13,315 nucleotides of DNA. Origin: Clostridiales bacterium. Its GTDB lineage: Bacteria > Bacillota > Clostridia > Oscillospirales > Acutalibacteraceae. Of the stretch, positions 1-7,283 are shown in pieces. Each line of letters opens with the position of its first letter. Position 1 is the first letter of the stretch. The stretch spans positions 1 to 13,315 of the forward strand of contig JAHZES010000044.1 in assembly GCA_019421725.1 (NCBI GenBank). Reading direction: 5' to 3'. The position numbers were made by a program, and so were the translations under genes. Under the pieces are notes generated by a model. It saw only the letters and a list, made by a program, of their open reading frames with translations, was not told the DNA's origin and ran no database searches.

Positions 1-20
1 TGACTGCGAGGCGGATTGAC

Positions 21-566
21 GTGCAGATGAAAGCTCAAATTATGGACGAGGCTGCGGTGTTCCGCGCTCTGATGCGAATCGCGCATGAAATTGAAGAGCG
101 TAACAGTAGCTGCAGCGAACTTTGTCTGGTGGGGATCTGCCGCCGGGGTGTTCCGCTGGCGCAGCAAATTGCGCAAAATATCCGCAGCTTTTCCAAAATA
201 CAGATTTATGTAGGCGGGTTGGATATTTCCAACCACCGCGACGACGGAAGAATTTCCCAAAACGGAAACGGCACTGAGATCAATTTTTCGGTGGAGGGGC
301 GTACGGTTGTGCTGGTCGATGATGTGATCTGCACCGGGCGTACGATTCGTGCGGCGATGGACGCCCTGATGGAGCATGGCCGTCCGGCGTGTATCCAACT
401 TGCCGTGCTGATTGACCGCGGACACCGGGAACTGCCGATCCGCGGCGATTACGTCGGCAAAAATGTGCCGACGGCCCGCAGTGAGATCGTGCGGGTTTGC
501 CTGCCCGGTTTTGACGAAAGCACCGGAGTCAGAATTTATTGCCGTACAGACGGTAAGACCGATTGA
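21..566 (+). CDS. pyrR: Bifunctional pyr operon regulator / uracil phosphoribosyltransferase PyrR
   Basis: The 181-residue product matches PyrR along its whole length. In the PyrR family the protein binds pyr mRNA leaders when UMP is high, causing attenuation, and also makes UMP from uracil and PRPP. Visible marks are the N-terminal KAQIMDE and RIAHEIEERN segments, the PRPP-binding loop VVLVDDVICTGRT (about 96-108) and the basic segment DRGHRELPIRGDYVGKN (about 132-148). The GTG at 21 is chosen because it gives the same N-terminal length as Bacillus PyrR (MxxKAxIxDE) and lies 6 bases after a GAGGCGG-like ribosome site at 8-14; an ATG at 27 is the alternative. The residue matching Bacillus Thr18 is Met here. 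The uracil permease follows 68 bases downstream, the usual partner. The leader that might carry a PyrR-binding attenuator lies outside the window. Confidence 0.95.
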   Translation: MQMKAQIMDEAAVFRALMRIAHEIEERNSSCSELCLVGICRRGVPLAQQIAQNIRSFSKIQIYVGGLDISNHRDDGRISQNGNGTEINFSVEGRTVVLVDDVICTGRTIRAAMDALMEHGRPACIQLAVLIDRGHRELPIRGDYVGKNVPTARSEIVRVCLPGFDESTGVRIYCRTDGKTD

Positions 567-634
567 GTTGTTGTTTTTTGCAATTCTGCAGTTTAATAAA
601 TCTGCGATTCTGAAACAGAAAAGGAAGGATTCGA

Positions 635-2023
635 ATGAAAAACAAACTGGTCATTCCGCCCGAAGGAATCCGCGATGCAAGAAAGCTTGGGATTCCGAAG
701 ATGCTTCTGCTGGGTGTGCAGCACATGTTTGCCATGTTCGGCGCCACCATTTTGGTGCCGGTGCTTACCGGGCTGAGCATGTCGGCGACGCTTCTGTTTG
801 CCGGACTTGGTACGCTGTTGTTTCATCTGTTTGCCAAAGGAAAGGTTCCCGCATTTCTTGGCTCATCGTTTGCGTTTCTTGGCGGTTACGCCACGGTAAA
901 GGCGTTGGGCGCACAGTATGGCCTCAGCGAGCAGCAATCGCTTCCGTATGCCTGCATGGGCGTTGTTGCGGCCGGTCTGCTGTATTTTGTTCTTGCCGCG
1001 TTGTTCAAGCTGTTCGGAGTCAACCGCGTGATGAAATTTTTCCCGCCCATCGTTACGGGCCCCATTATTATTGCTATCGGCCTGACGCTTTCCGGTTCGG
1101 CTATCACCAACTGCTCCGCAAACTGGTGGATCGCTCTGCTGGCCATTGTCATCATTGTGGTCTGCAATATCTGGGGCAAGGGAATGGTTAAAATTGTCCC
1201 GATTTTGCTCGGTGTGATTGGTTCTTATGCCGTTGCGGCTATTTTGGATGCCGCAGGAGTGGCGCAGCTGCTGGACCCGGAAAAGGTTCTTGCTCTGAAG
1301 GACGCCGCGTGGATCGGTCTGCCGTTCCAGTGGAGCGATACGGGTCTGTCCATTTTTGGTGACGGACTCAACAGCAGTCTGCTGATCAGCTCTATTATTA
1401 CCATTATGCCGATTGCTCTGGCGACGATGGTAGAACATATTGGAGACATGTGCGCTATTTCCTCCAGTGTCGGTGAAAATTATCTGCAGGATCCCGGTTT
1501 GCACAGAACCCTGATGGGCGACGGACTGGCGACCATTCTTGCGTCGCTGTTTGGTGCGCCTGCGAATACAACATACGGTGAAAATACCGGCGTTTTAAAC
1601 CTGACAAAGGTATACGACCCGCGCGTCATTCGGATCGCGGCCTATATTGCGATTCTGTTTTCCTTCTGCCCGAAGTTTGTTGCCTTGATCAACTGCATGC
1701 CGACGGCAACCATTGGCGGCGTTTCGCTGGTCCTTTATGGTATGATCTCTGCAGTTGGTGTGCGCAATGTAGTTGAAAATCAGGTCGATTTTACCAAGTC
1801 CCGTAATGTAATTATTGCGGCGCTGATCCTTGTGCTGGCCATTGGAATCAAGTACGGCGAAAATGACGCGCTTTCCATCGGCTTTGCCAGCCTTTCCGGC
1901 ATTGCGGTTGCGGCTCTGGTCGGTATTATCCTCAATGCGGTCCTTCCCGGCAAGGATTATGAGTTCGGCAAAGACAAAAAGGGAGATACCTCGGTCAATT
2001 TTGAAGTCGGACGAAACGACTGA
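635..2023 (+). CDS. uraA: Uracil permease, NCS2 (nucleobase:cation symporter-2) family
   Basis: This 462-residue polytopic membrane protein is a uracil-proton symporter of the NCS2 family (UraA/PyrP type). It has about 14 hydrophobic segments. Family marks are QHMFAMFGATILVPVLTGL (29-47) with LGSSFAFLGG (75-84) in the transmembrane 1-3 region, MVEHIGD (265-271) with Glu268, and the NCS2 signature region GAPANTTYGENTGV (307-320) with Glu316. Glu268 and Glu316 match the two glutamates that contact uracil in E. coli UraA (family knowledge). The ribosome site AAGGAAGG (621-628) stands 6 bases before the ATG. Its place directly after pyrR strongly favours uracil over xanthine or uric acid as substrate. 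The gene ends at a strong bidirectional terminator. The 68-base gap after pyrR looks too short for a classical PyrR attenuator, so control probably comes from upstream of pyrR. Confidence 0.95.
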   Translation: MKNKLVIPPEGIRDARKLGIPKMLLLGVQHMFAMFGATILVPVLTGLSMSATLLFAGLGTLLFHLFAKGKVPAFLGSSFAFLGGYATVKALGAQYGLSEQQSLPYACMGVVAAGLLYFVLAALFKLFGVNRVMKFFPPIVTGPIIIAIGLTLSGSAITNCSANWWIALLAIVIIVVCNIWGKGMVKIVPILLGVIGSYAVAAILDAAGVAQLLDPEKVLALKDAAWIGLPFQWSDTGLSIFGDGLNSSLLISSIITIMPIALATMVEHIGDMCAISSSVGENYLQDPGLHRTLMGDGLATILASLFGAPANTTYGENTGVLNLTKVYDPRVIRIAAYIAILFSFCPKFVALINCMPTATIGGVSLVLYGMISAVGVRNVVENQVDFTKSRNVIIAALILVLAIGIKYGENDALSIGFASLSGIAVAALVGIILNAVLPGKDYEFGKDKKGDTSVNFEVGRND

Positions 2024-2041
2024 GCGCTGTTCTGAAAGAAA

Positions 2042-2095
2042 AAACCATGCACTGAAATCGGGCTGTCTGCCGGTTTTCAGCGCATGGTTTTTATT
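2042..2095. terminator. Bidirectional rho-independent terminator between convergent genes
   Basis: AAACCATGC (2042-2050) pairs with GCATGGTTT (2082-2090), then CTGAAA (2052-2057) pairs with TTTCAG (2075-2080) after one mismatch. The plus strand continues TTTTTATTTTG, and the minus strand has its own T-run because 2035-2044 is A-rich. It can therefore end both the uracil permease transcript and the convergent SGNH-protein transcript. Confidence 0.9.
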
Positions 2096-2118
2096 TTGTC
2101 TTTTTCGCATCCGGAAGT

Positions 2119-3198
2119 TTAGCCCGGGGAAGGGCTGCCTTTGTCCGCGCTGCGTATGACCGAAAGCAGGCGCTCTGTCATCTGAGCGAAGCCCTGCCGG
2201 TTTGGATGCAAAAATCCGTCCTCAAATAACCCGGTATCATGGTCGATCAATGTACTGCCGTCAACCAGCGTCATATGGTCGTATTTTCGGGATTCCTGCA
2301 GCAGAATGTTTTTGATTTCGGTAAGAGGTGCACCGTGCGGAGGCAGATTGTCGCAGTCCGCGCGCCAAAGGGGGCTGATAATATAGATCGGTGTTTTGGA
2401 AAACAGTTCGTGCAAATGGGTAAGATAGGCGGAAACGTTTCTGCAGATCACTTCAAGGGAGGCGCAGTCGTGCCAGTCGTTGGTTCCGTAAGCCACTGTG
2501 ATGCATACAGGCTGAAAGGGCAGATGTTCCAATCCGTTTAAACTTTCGGACTGAAAAATGTGGCCGCCGATTCCCTGATTCAGCGCGTCGACATCCAGTG
2601 CATCGGCAAGGCGCGCCACATAGCATTTACTTGGCCACCCCGCAACAAAGCCCTGTGTAATAGGATCCCCCAGACAAAGGATCTGCGGCCTTTTGGCGGC
2701 AGGTTCCAGTGAACCGTTCGAACGCAGATTGGCAAAACCGCAGCCGACGATCAAAGGCAGAACGATCTGCACTTCGCGAAGGCGGTGCTGCGGATTGGAA
2801 AAAGAAAAGCGAAGAGTCCCGCGCCGGGGCAATTCAGACTTGACCAATCGGCCGTCCAACCAGAAATCGATTCCATCCACCTTGGTATGGCCGTGGTTTC
2901 CGCCGCCAAACATGCGTTTCATGTTTTCCTTGGCCTGTTTTTTATCGGCGGGGCGGACTTGTCTGGCGACCGGTAAAAAAAGCTTTAAGACGTTATGGGG
3001 ACGGCAGCAAATGGAGATTCGGCTGCCATTGGTGCGAAAACGCAGAATGACCCCGGCAGCGGAATCTGTCATAGCGTGCCACATGGCGTTTGGGGCAACA
3101 GCCTGCAGCTGCTCGGGGAAAAAACGGTAAAATGAAACGAAGCCGTCTTTTCCGGTAACGAAGGCGACCGCATTCTGCGCAAAAATTTCCGGATTCAT
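2119..3198 (-). CDS. SGNH/GDSL-fold hydrolase-like protein lacking the catalytic serine
   Basis: The 359-residue product has an N-terminal beta-rich region (about 1-165) and a C-terminal SGNH/GDSL esterase fold, an arrangement seen in carbohydrate- or acyl-ester-acting enzymes. SGNH blocks are readable: block I LGDPITQG (177-183), block II NQGIGG (207-212), block III YGTND (237-241) and block V DGFLHPNRQGF (327-337). In block I the normal GDS is GDP: the nucleophile serine is Pro179 (codon CCT, one change from TCT). The block V acidic residue is four rather than three positions before His331. The protein may be a pseudoenzyme or carry a recent point mutation; a sequencing error is possible. 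There is no signal peptide, so it is probably cytoplasmic. Start: ATG at 3198 behind AGAGGTG (3203-3209). It is a single-gene unit downstream of, but separated by a terminator from, the lysC operon. The substrate is unknown. Confidence 0.85.
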   Translation of the reverse strand: MNPEIFAQNAVAFVTGKDGFVSFYRFFPEQLQAVAPNAMWHAMTDSAAGVILRFRTNGSRISICCRPHNVLKLFLPVARQVRPADKKQAKENMKRMFGGGNHGHTKVDGIDFWLDGRLVKSELPRRGTLRFSFSNPQHRLREVQIVLPLIVGCGFANLRSNGSLEPAAKRPQILCLGDPITQGFVAGWPSKCYVARLADALDVDALNQGIGGHIFQSESLNGLEHLPFQPVCITVAYGTNDWHDCASLEVICRNVSAYLTHLHELFSKTPIYIISPLWRADCDNLPPHGAPLTEIKNILLQESRKYDHMTLVDGSTLIDHDTGLFEDGFLHPNRQGFAQMTERLLSVIRSADKGSPSPG

Positions 3199-3225
3199 TT
3201 TACACCTCTTTTTGTAAACTGTTTC

Positions 3226-3253
3226 AAAATATTTTGGCAGAGAGCAAATTAAA
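3226..3253 (-). promoter_or_regulatory. Weak candidate promoter with a 12-bp palindrome, ahead of the SGNH gene
   Basis: On the minus strand TTTAAT (3248-3253), 16 bases and TATTTT (3226-3231) resemble a weak sigma-A promoter. The -10 sits inside a perfect 12-bp palindrome, CAAAATATTTTG (3225-3236), which could be an operator. The -35 overlaps the T-run of the upstream terminator. Some promoter is expected here because a strong terminator separates this gene from lysC. The exact elements are a guess. Confidence 0.3.
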
Positions 3254-3290
3254 AAATACCAGACGTACCCGGCAGAAGTACGTCTGGTGT
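3249..3290 (-). terminator. Rho-independent terminator of the pheB-hom-thrB-lysC operon
   Basis: A perfect 11-bp stem, ACCAGACGTAC (3258-3268) with GTACGTCTGGT (3278-3288), encloses a 9-base loop. On the minus strand it is followed by a T-run (complement of the A-run 3251-3256). It lies 19 bases after the lysC stop codon. The plus-strand side has no strong T-run, so it acts mainly on the minus strand. Confidence 0.93.
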
Positions 3291-3308
3291 AATACTTTTC
3301 CGAGAAAA

Positions 3309-3776
3309 TCAGTTTTCGGGGAAAAATGCGTTGTGAATAGCACGAACAGCGCGGTCGGCATCCTCGCGGGCGATCAGAACAGAAACCTTGATCTCGCTGG
3401 TTGCGATCATCTGGATATTGATTTGAGCGCTGTAAAGCGCTTCAAACATTTTGCTGGCAACACCCGCATGAGTTTCCATGCCGGCGCCGACGATAGAAAC
3501 CTTGGCAACGTCTTCGTCATAAATAACCTGTGAATCGCTGAACGTATCGTCCAGGATCGCCAAAGCGTCTTTCAGGTAACCGGAGGCAACGGTGAAGGTA
3601 ATATCCTTTGTACCGTCGCGGCCAACCGACTGAAGGATAATATCAACATTGATATCTTTAGCCGAAAGGCGAGAGAAGAGCTTAAATGCGGTGCCCGGTT
3701 CATCCGGTACGCCAATAACCGAAATCCGCGCCACATTCGTGTCTTTTGCAACTCCGCTGATCATCATTTTTTCCAT
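3309..3776 (-). CDS. lysC: Aspartate kinase beta subunit from an in-frame internal start
   Basis: Inside lysC, AAGGAGG (minus strand, 3785-3791) lies 8 bases before an in-frame ATG (3774-3776), codon 246 of the full protein. Translation from it would give a 155-residue protein made of just the two ACT domains. This mirrors Bacillus subtilis aspartokinase II, known to be an alpha2-beta2 enzyme whose beta subunit is translated from an in-phase internal start at a similar place. A Shine-Dalgarno this good inside a gene, at the domain border, is unlikely to be chance. The function is inferred; no expression data are available here. Confidence 0.75.
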   Translation of the reverse strand: MEKMMISGVAKDTNVARISVIGVPDEPGTAFKLFSRLSAKDINVDIILQSVGRDGTKDITFTVASGYLKDALAILDDTFSDSQVIYDEDVAKVSIVGAGMETHAGVASKMFEALYSAQINIQMIATSEIKVSVLIAREDADRAVRAIHNAFFPEN

Positions 3777-4511
3777 TCTGGTAGCCTCCTTCACAATTGT
3801 GCCGGGAACATTGGTCAGGCTGGAAAGAACCTCCAGCTCGACGCTGTATTTTTTTGCCATTTCCACGGAGCGGTTGTTGAGAACCTGTGCGCCCAGCGTT
3901 GCAAGCTCCAGCATTTCGTCGTAGGAAATCGCATCCAATTTGGTCGCGGTCGGAACCTTGCGCGGGTCGGCGGTGTAAACGCCGTCCACGTCCGTATAAA
4001 TCTGACATTTATCGGCCTTCATAACGGCAGCAATGGCGACGGCGCTGGTGTCGCTGCCACCGCGGCCAAGCGTTGTCATGTCGCCATATTGATTGACGCC
4101 CTGAAAGCCAGCAACAACCACAATATTGTGTTTATCAAGCTCTGCCTTCAAACGGTCGGTTTCCACGCGCTTGATGCGGGCGGCGCTGTAGGTGGAATTC
4201 GTTTTAAATCCCGCCTGCCAGCCAAGCAGAGAAACGACCGGGTACCCCAGTTTTTGAATTGCCATGGCAAGCAAAGCGATGGAGATCTGTTCGCCGGAAG
4301 CCAAAAGCATATCCATTTCGCGCCGGGATGCGTTCGGGTTGATTTCATTTGCCTTGTCGATCAGATCGTCGGTGGTATCGCCCTGCGCGGAAACAACGAC
4401 GACAACGTCGTTGCCCTGTTTATAGGTGTCGGTGACAATGCGCGCAACATTAAAAACGCGTTCTGCGTTTGCAACCGAAGTTCCGCCGAACTTTTGAACA
4501 ATCAGACTCAT
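3309..4511 (-). CDS. lysC: Aspartate kinase (aspartokinase), with internal beta-subunit start
   Basis: The 400-residue product phosphorylates aspartate, the first step to lysine, methionine and threonine. It shows the N-terminal KFGGTSV (7-13), the catalytic GRGGSDTSA (149-157) and TDVDGVYTADPR (173-184), then two ACT domains (about 262-325 and 336-398, including MIATSEIKVSVLI) that bind effector amino acids. The start at 4511 is chosen because GGAGGG (4520-4525) lies 8 bases before it and the motif begins at residue 7; a longer in-frame start at 4550 adds 13 residues unlike the family. It is last in an operon after thrB (44-base gap), so it is probably tied to the threonine branch. There is no lysine riboswitch in front of it. 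A strong internal start gives a separate beta subunit (see 3309-3776). Confidence 0.96.
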   Translation of the reverse strand: MSLIVQKFGGTSVANAERVFNVARIVTDTYKQGNDVVVVVSAQGDTTDDLIDKANEINPNASRREMDMLLASGEQISIALLAMAIQKLGYPVVSLLGWQAGFKTNSTYSAARIKRVETDRLKAELDKHNIVVVAGFQGVNQYGDMTTLGRGGSDTSAVAIAAVMKADKCQIYTDVDGVYTADPRKVPTATKLDAISYDEMLELATLGAQVLNNRSVEMAKKYSVELEVLSSLTNVPGTIVKEATRMEKMMISGVAKDTNVARISVIGVPDEPGTAFKLFSRLSAKDINVDIILQSVGRDGTKDITFTVASGYLKDALAILDDTFSDSQVIYDEDVAKVSIVGAGMETHAGVASKMFEALYSAQINIQMIATSEIKVSVLIAREDADRAVRAIHNAFFPEN

Positions 4512-4555
4512 ACGTAGTTCCCTCCAATAATCAAGTCTATCTATCACCAAACGGG

Positions 4556-5452
4556 TCAGTCCAGAAAAACGGCTGCACCGTGACTGTCGCTTTTCAAAAT
4601 TTTAAGCTGCCAGCCGGAAATTTCTTTTTCCTCCAGCCGCGCGATCGCATATTTCTCAAAGTCCTGAGAAACCTCATCGCCGATGATAGCGATGATCGAC
4701 GGACCTGCGCCGCTGATGTACGTTCCGTAGGAACCAAGCTCATAGGTAATGCGGAACACCTGCTCAATACCGGGGATAAAGTGCGCACGGTACGGCTGGT
4801 GCAGCGTATCCTGCACCGCAACGCGCAGGTTTTCCAGAGAGCCGGAAAACAGTGACGCAGTGATCAGTGCGGAACGGGAAAGATTATACACCGCGTTCTG
4901 CCGGGAAACTTCCTGCGGAAGAACGCCGCGGGCTACTTCTGTTTTCAGCTCGAACGGCGGAATCAACACCGCAAAACGGATTTTTGGTGCAACAGGAACG
5001 CTGACGCTGTAAACGCGTCGGTTTTCCACAGCAGACGCCACCAGACCGCCCAGCACGGCGGGGGTGGTGTTGTCGGGGTGGCCCTCCAGCCGGTTGGCCA
5101 GATTAACGATCTCGTGCCGGTCGAACGGATTGCCGAGCAGCCGGTCTGCACCGAGCAGGCCGGCTACAATACAGGCGGAGCTGCTGCCCAGGCCTCGAGT
5201 CATCGGAATATCGCTTTGCTGCTCGATCCGAAGACCGGGCAGCCTTGCACCGCATTCGTCATAAAGCTGTTTGGCTGCCCAATAGATCAAATTGTCTTCT
5301 CCGGTCGGAACATCCAGCCCGTCGCGTGAGGAGATGAAAATGCCGTCCTCCTCTTCCATCCAAACCTGATTGTAAAGAGTGAGTGCAATGCCGAGAGAAT
5401 CAAAGCCGGAGCCGAGGTTGGCACTTGTTGCAGGAACCTGAATACGGATCAT
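4556..5452 (-). CDS. thrB: Homoserine kinase (GHMP kinase family)
   Basis: The 298-residue product makes O-phosphohomoserine from homoserine and ATP, the step before threonine synthase. It is typical in length. The N-terminal PATSANLGSGFDSLGIAL (7-24), the GHMP ATP-binding motif PMTRGLGSSSACIVAGLLGA (83-102) and LEGHPDNTTPAVLGGL (122-137) are all intact. The C-terminal segment with GTYISGAGPSIIAI is the usual GHMP C-domain glycine-rich loop. The start ATG at 5452 has AGAGAGG (5464-5470) about 11 bases upstream. It sits between homoserine dehydrogenase (29-base gap) and lysC, clearly in one operon. Threonine synthase (thrC) is not in the window. Confidence 0.96.
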   Translation of the reverse strand: MIRIQVPATSANLGSGFDSLGIALTLYNQVWMEEEDGIFISSRDGLDVPTGEDNLIYWAAKQLYDECGARLPGLRIEQQSDIPMTRGLGSSSACIVAGLLGADRLLGNPFDRHEIVNLANRLEGHPDNTTPAVLGGLVASAVENRRVYSVSVPVAPKIRFAVLIPPFELKTEVARGVLPQEVSRQNAVYNLSRSALITASLFSGSLENLRVAVQDTLHQPYRAHFIPGIEQVFRITYELGSYGTYISGAGPSIIAIIGDEVSQDFEKYAIARLEEKEISGWQLKILKSDSHGAAVFLD

Positions 5453-5481
5453 GAAAGAAAAAACCTCTCTTTTGCGTGGGA

Positions 5482-6732
5482 TTATTTAAGACCGGCAAGA
5501 CGGATCTGACTTGCAACCGTGCAGCCATGCTTCATAAGCGCGGCGCATTTCCGGTCCAGAATCTCTTCGGCTTCTGCGCAGGACGTTACAAAGGCCATTT
5601 CGCCGGCGGGGGCGTTTTTGCGTTTCAGGAAGGCGACCTTTCCAAATGCCTCCTCAATTGCCGTCTGGGCATTTTCCACAGAGGAAGCGCAAACACGGTA
5701 ATATTTTCTTACGGCGGCTTTGCGATAATCCGCAACAACGCCGTCGCCGCCGTCTGCCCAGCTCAGATATTTGCGGGTGTCCAGATGTTTTGCGCAGTCA
5801 ATTATGTCGGCCACCACAGCGCTGGCGGTGGGGAATTTGCCTGCTCCTTTGCCGTAAAACAGCACGTCGCCGGTTTCATCGCCTTCGACCATAATTGCAT
5901 TGAAAACATCATCCACGCCTGCCAGCTGGCTCTCGCGGGGAACAAGATACGGGGCTGTGATAACATATACGCTTCCGTCGTCCATACGGCGCGTACAGCC
6001 AAGCAGCTTAACGGCGCAGTCAAATTCATCGGCGTATTCAACATCCGCCAGAGAAACGCCCGTGATACCTTCGGTGTGGACCTGACGGGGATAAATGTGG
6101 CGTCCAAAGGCCAGCGAAGCCAGAATGCAGATTTTGCGGCAGGTGTCGTGCCCCTCAATGTCTGCGGCCGGATTGCGTTCCGCATAGCCAAGCTTTTGCG
6201 CCAGAGCCAGCGCGTCCTCAAACGACATTTGCTCCTTTATCATTTTAGTCAGAATAAAGTTTGTGGTTCCATTTAAAATGCCAGAGATCTGCTGTACCTC
6301 ATTTGCCGCAAGGCACTGCACCATGGGGCGGATGATCGGGATTCCGCCGCCCACGCTGGCTTCAAAAAGAAAATTCGCATTGTACTTTTCGGCAAGCTGC
6401 AAAAGCTCGGCGCCTTTTTCCGCAACCAGCTCCTTGTTGGAGGTGACGACGCTTTTGCCTTCAGAAAGGCAGCGCGAAACAAATTCAAAAGCCGGGTGCA
6501 GACCGCCCATTACTTCAACGACGATCTTGATTTCCGGGTCATTGGCAATCAGTTCAAAGTCCTTGATAAATTTATCTGAATAAGAAAGTCCGGGAAAATC
6601 GCGGAGGTCGAGAATATATTTTACGTTGATCTCCTGCTTGGCACGTTTGGCAATGCTGTCATGGTGAGAAAGAAGAACCTCCACCACGCCGGAACCAACG
6701 ACACCGTGTCCCATTACGGCAACCTGAATCAT
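5482..6732 (-). CDS. hom: Homoserine dehydrogenase with a degenerate C-terminal ACT-like region
   Basis: The 416-residue enzyme reduces aspartate semialdehyde to homoserine with NAD(P)H. Marks are the Rossmann loop GHGVVGSG (8-15), SNKELVAEKG (98-107), FEASVGGGIPII (123-134), GILNGTTNFILTKM (151-164) and the active-site segment NPAADIEGHDTCRKICIL (187-204) with the expected lysine, Lys200. The last 75 residues align in position with the ACT domain of the long form: KYYRVCASSV appears where the family usually has YYLRL...DKPGVL, so the effector-loop motif is missing. The start at 6732 (MIQVAVMGHG) fits the family; an in-frame ATG at 6744 adds four residues, but it overlaps the likely ribosome site GGAAAGGA. 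It is second in the operon, 63 bases after the ACT protein gene. Confidence 0.95.
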   Translation of the reverse strand: MIQVAVMGHGVVGSGVVEVLLSHHDSIAKRAKQEINVKYILDLRDFPGLSYSDKFIKDFELIANDPEIKIVVEVMGGLHPAFEFVSRCLSEGKSVVTSNKELVAEKGAELLQLAEKYNANFLFEASVGGGIPIIRPMVQCLAANEVQQISGILNGTTNFILTKMIKEQMSFEDALALAQKLGYAERNPAADIEGHDTCRKICILASLAFGRHIYPRQVHTEGITGVSLADVEYADEFDCAVKLLGCTRRMDDGSVYVITAPYLVPRESQLAGVDDVFNAIMVEGDETGDVLFYGKGAGKFPTASAVVADIIDCAKHLDTRKYLSWADGGDGVVADYRKAAVRKYYRVCASSVENAQTAIEEAFGKVAFLKRKNAPAGEMAFVTSCAEAEEILDRKCAALMKHGCTVASQIRLAGLK

Positions 6733-6795
6733 GAACAAAGACATCCTTTCCAAAATAAAAATCCTGCGAAAAATGTTGCGCCGGCCATGCAAATG

Positions 6796-7236
6796 CTAAT
6801 TGCCGGAAATGCTTTCGATTGTGTCGACACCGTCAATATTCCTCAGTCGGTCAAGCAGCTGGGAGACGGAAATATCAAGGTGCTGCACGTCGCATGAAAC
6901 CGCGACCAGTGCAGCTCCGGCGATCGGGATATTCTGATTGACCGTCAGAATATTTGCTCCCGCATTATAGAATGTCGAAATCAGCGACATTAATACCCCC
7001 GGTTTATCCCGCAGGATCGCGTGAACGGAGATGATATGGGAAGCGGGTGCGTCGCTGTAAGCATAAACACAATCCTTATACTTGTAAAACGCGCTGCGGG
7101 AAATTCCGACCAAGCGGGTTGCCTCGGCGGCGGAATGGGCCTGACCGGTAGAAAGAAGCTTTTTTGCGTCCACGACCTTTAAAAAAATTTCCGGCAGAGC
7201 AGAAGAAGAAACCAGCAGAAACGAGGAATCCTTCAT
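6796..7236 (-). CDS. pheB: ACT domain-containing protein, UPF0735/PheB family, possible operon regulator
   Basis: The 146-residue product matches the UPF0735/PheB group: an N-terminal LPEIFLKVVDAKKLL (14-28), a helix-turn-helix-like segment SAAEATRLVGISRSAFYKYK (35-54), and a C-terminal ACT domain (about 69-143) with the intact ligand-loop motif RDKPGVL (76-82) and NAGANILTVNQNIP. The family has no firmly settled biochemical role; historically it was linked to phenylalanine synthesis in Bacillus. The start at 7236 gives the usual family length; GGTGG at 7245-7249 is a fair ribosome site. It is the first gene of the hom-thrB-lysC operon. The combination of a DNA-binding-like segment, an amino-acid-binding domain and this position suggests it senses an amino acid and controls the operon; that is inference. 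Confidence 0.9.
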   Translation of the reverse strand: MKDSSFLLVSSSALPEIFLKVVDAKKLLSTGQAHSAAEATRLVGISRSAFYKYKDCVYAYSDAPASHIISVHAILRDKPGVLMSLISTFYNAGANILTVNQNIPIAGAALVAVSCDVQHLDISVSQLLDRLRNIDGVDTIESISGN

Positions 7237-7260
7237 GAAAGAGTCCACCACCTGAATACG

Positions 7261-7283
7261 AATGTATTGTGTCGAAATACAAT
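7261..7283. promoter_or_regulatory. Candidate operator: inverted repeat over the transcription start
   Basis: AATGTATT (7261-7268) and AATACAAT (7276-7283) form 8-base arms with one mismatch (inner six, TGTATT/AATACA, perfect) around a 7-base centre. The 23-bp site overlaps the -10 box and the predicted start point, the classic position for a repressor. The ACT/HTH-like protein encoded directly downstream is the obvious candidate ligand-binding partner, but the link is inferred. Confidence 0.4.

Noticed and set aside
412..1191. Open frame of 259 codons overlapping pyrR and the permease in another frame
   Set aside because: It crosses two well-supported genes and their intergenic gap, and its product is rich in Cys, Arg and His without any motif.
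5476..6276. Long open frame (266 codons) on the plus strand opposite homoserine dehydrogenase
   Set aside because: It is antisense to a gene with complete family motifs, has no ribosome site, and its product is low in recognisable features; a codon-bias shadow.
7237..7280. T-box, threonine leader peptide or lysine riboswitch before the operon or lysC
   Set aside because: The predicted leader is only about 38 bases with no such fold, and lysC is internal to the operon with a 44-base gap.
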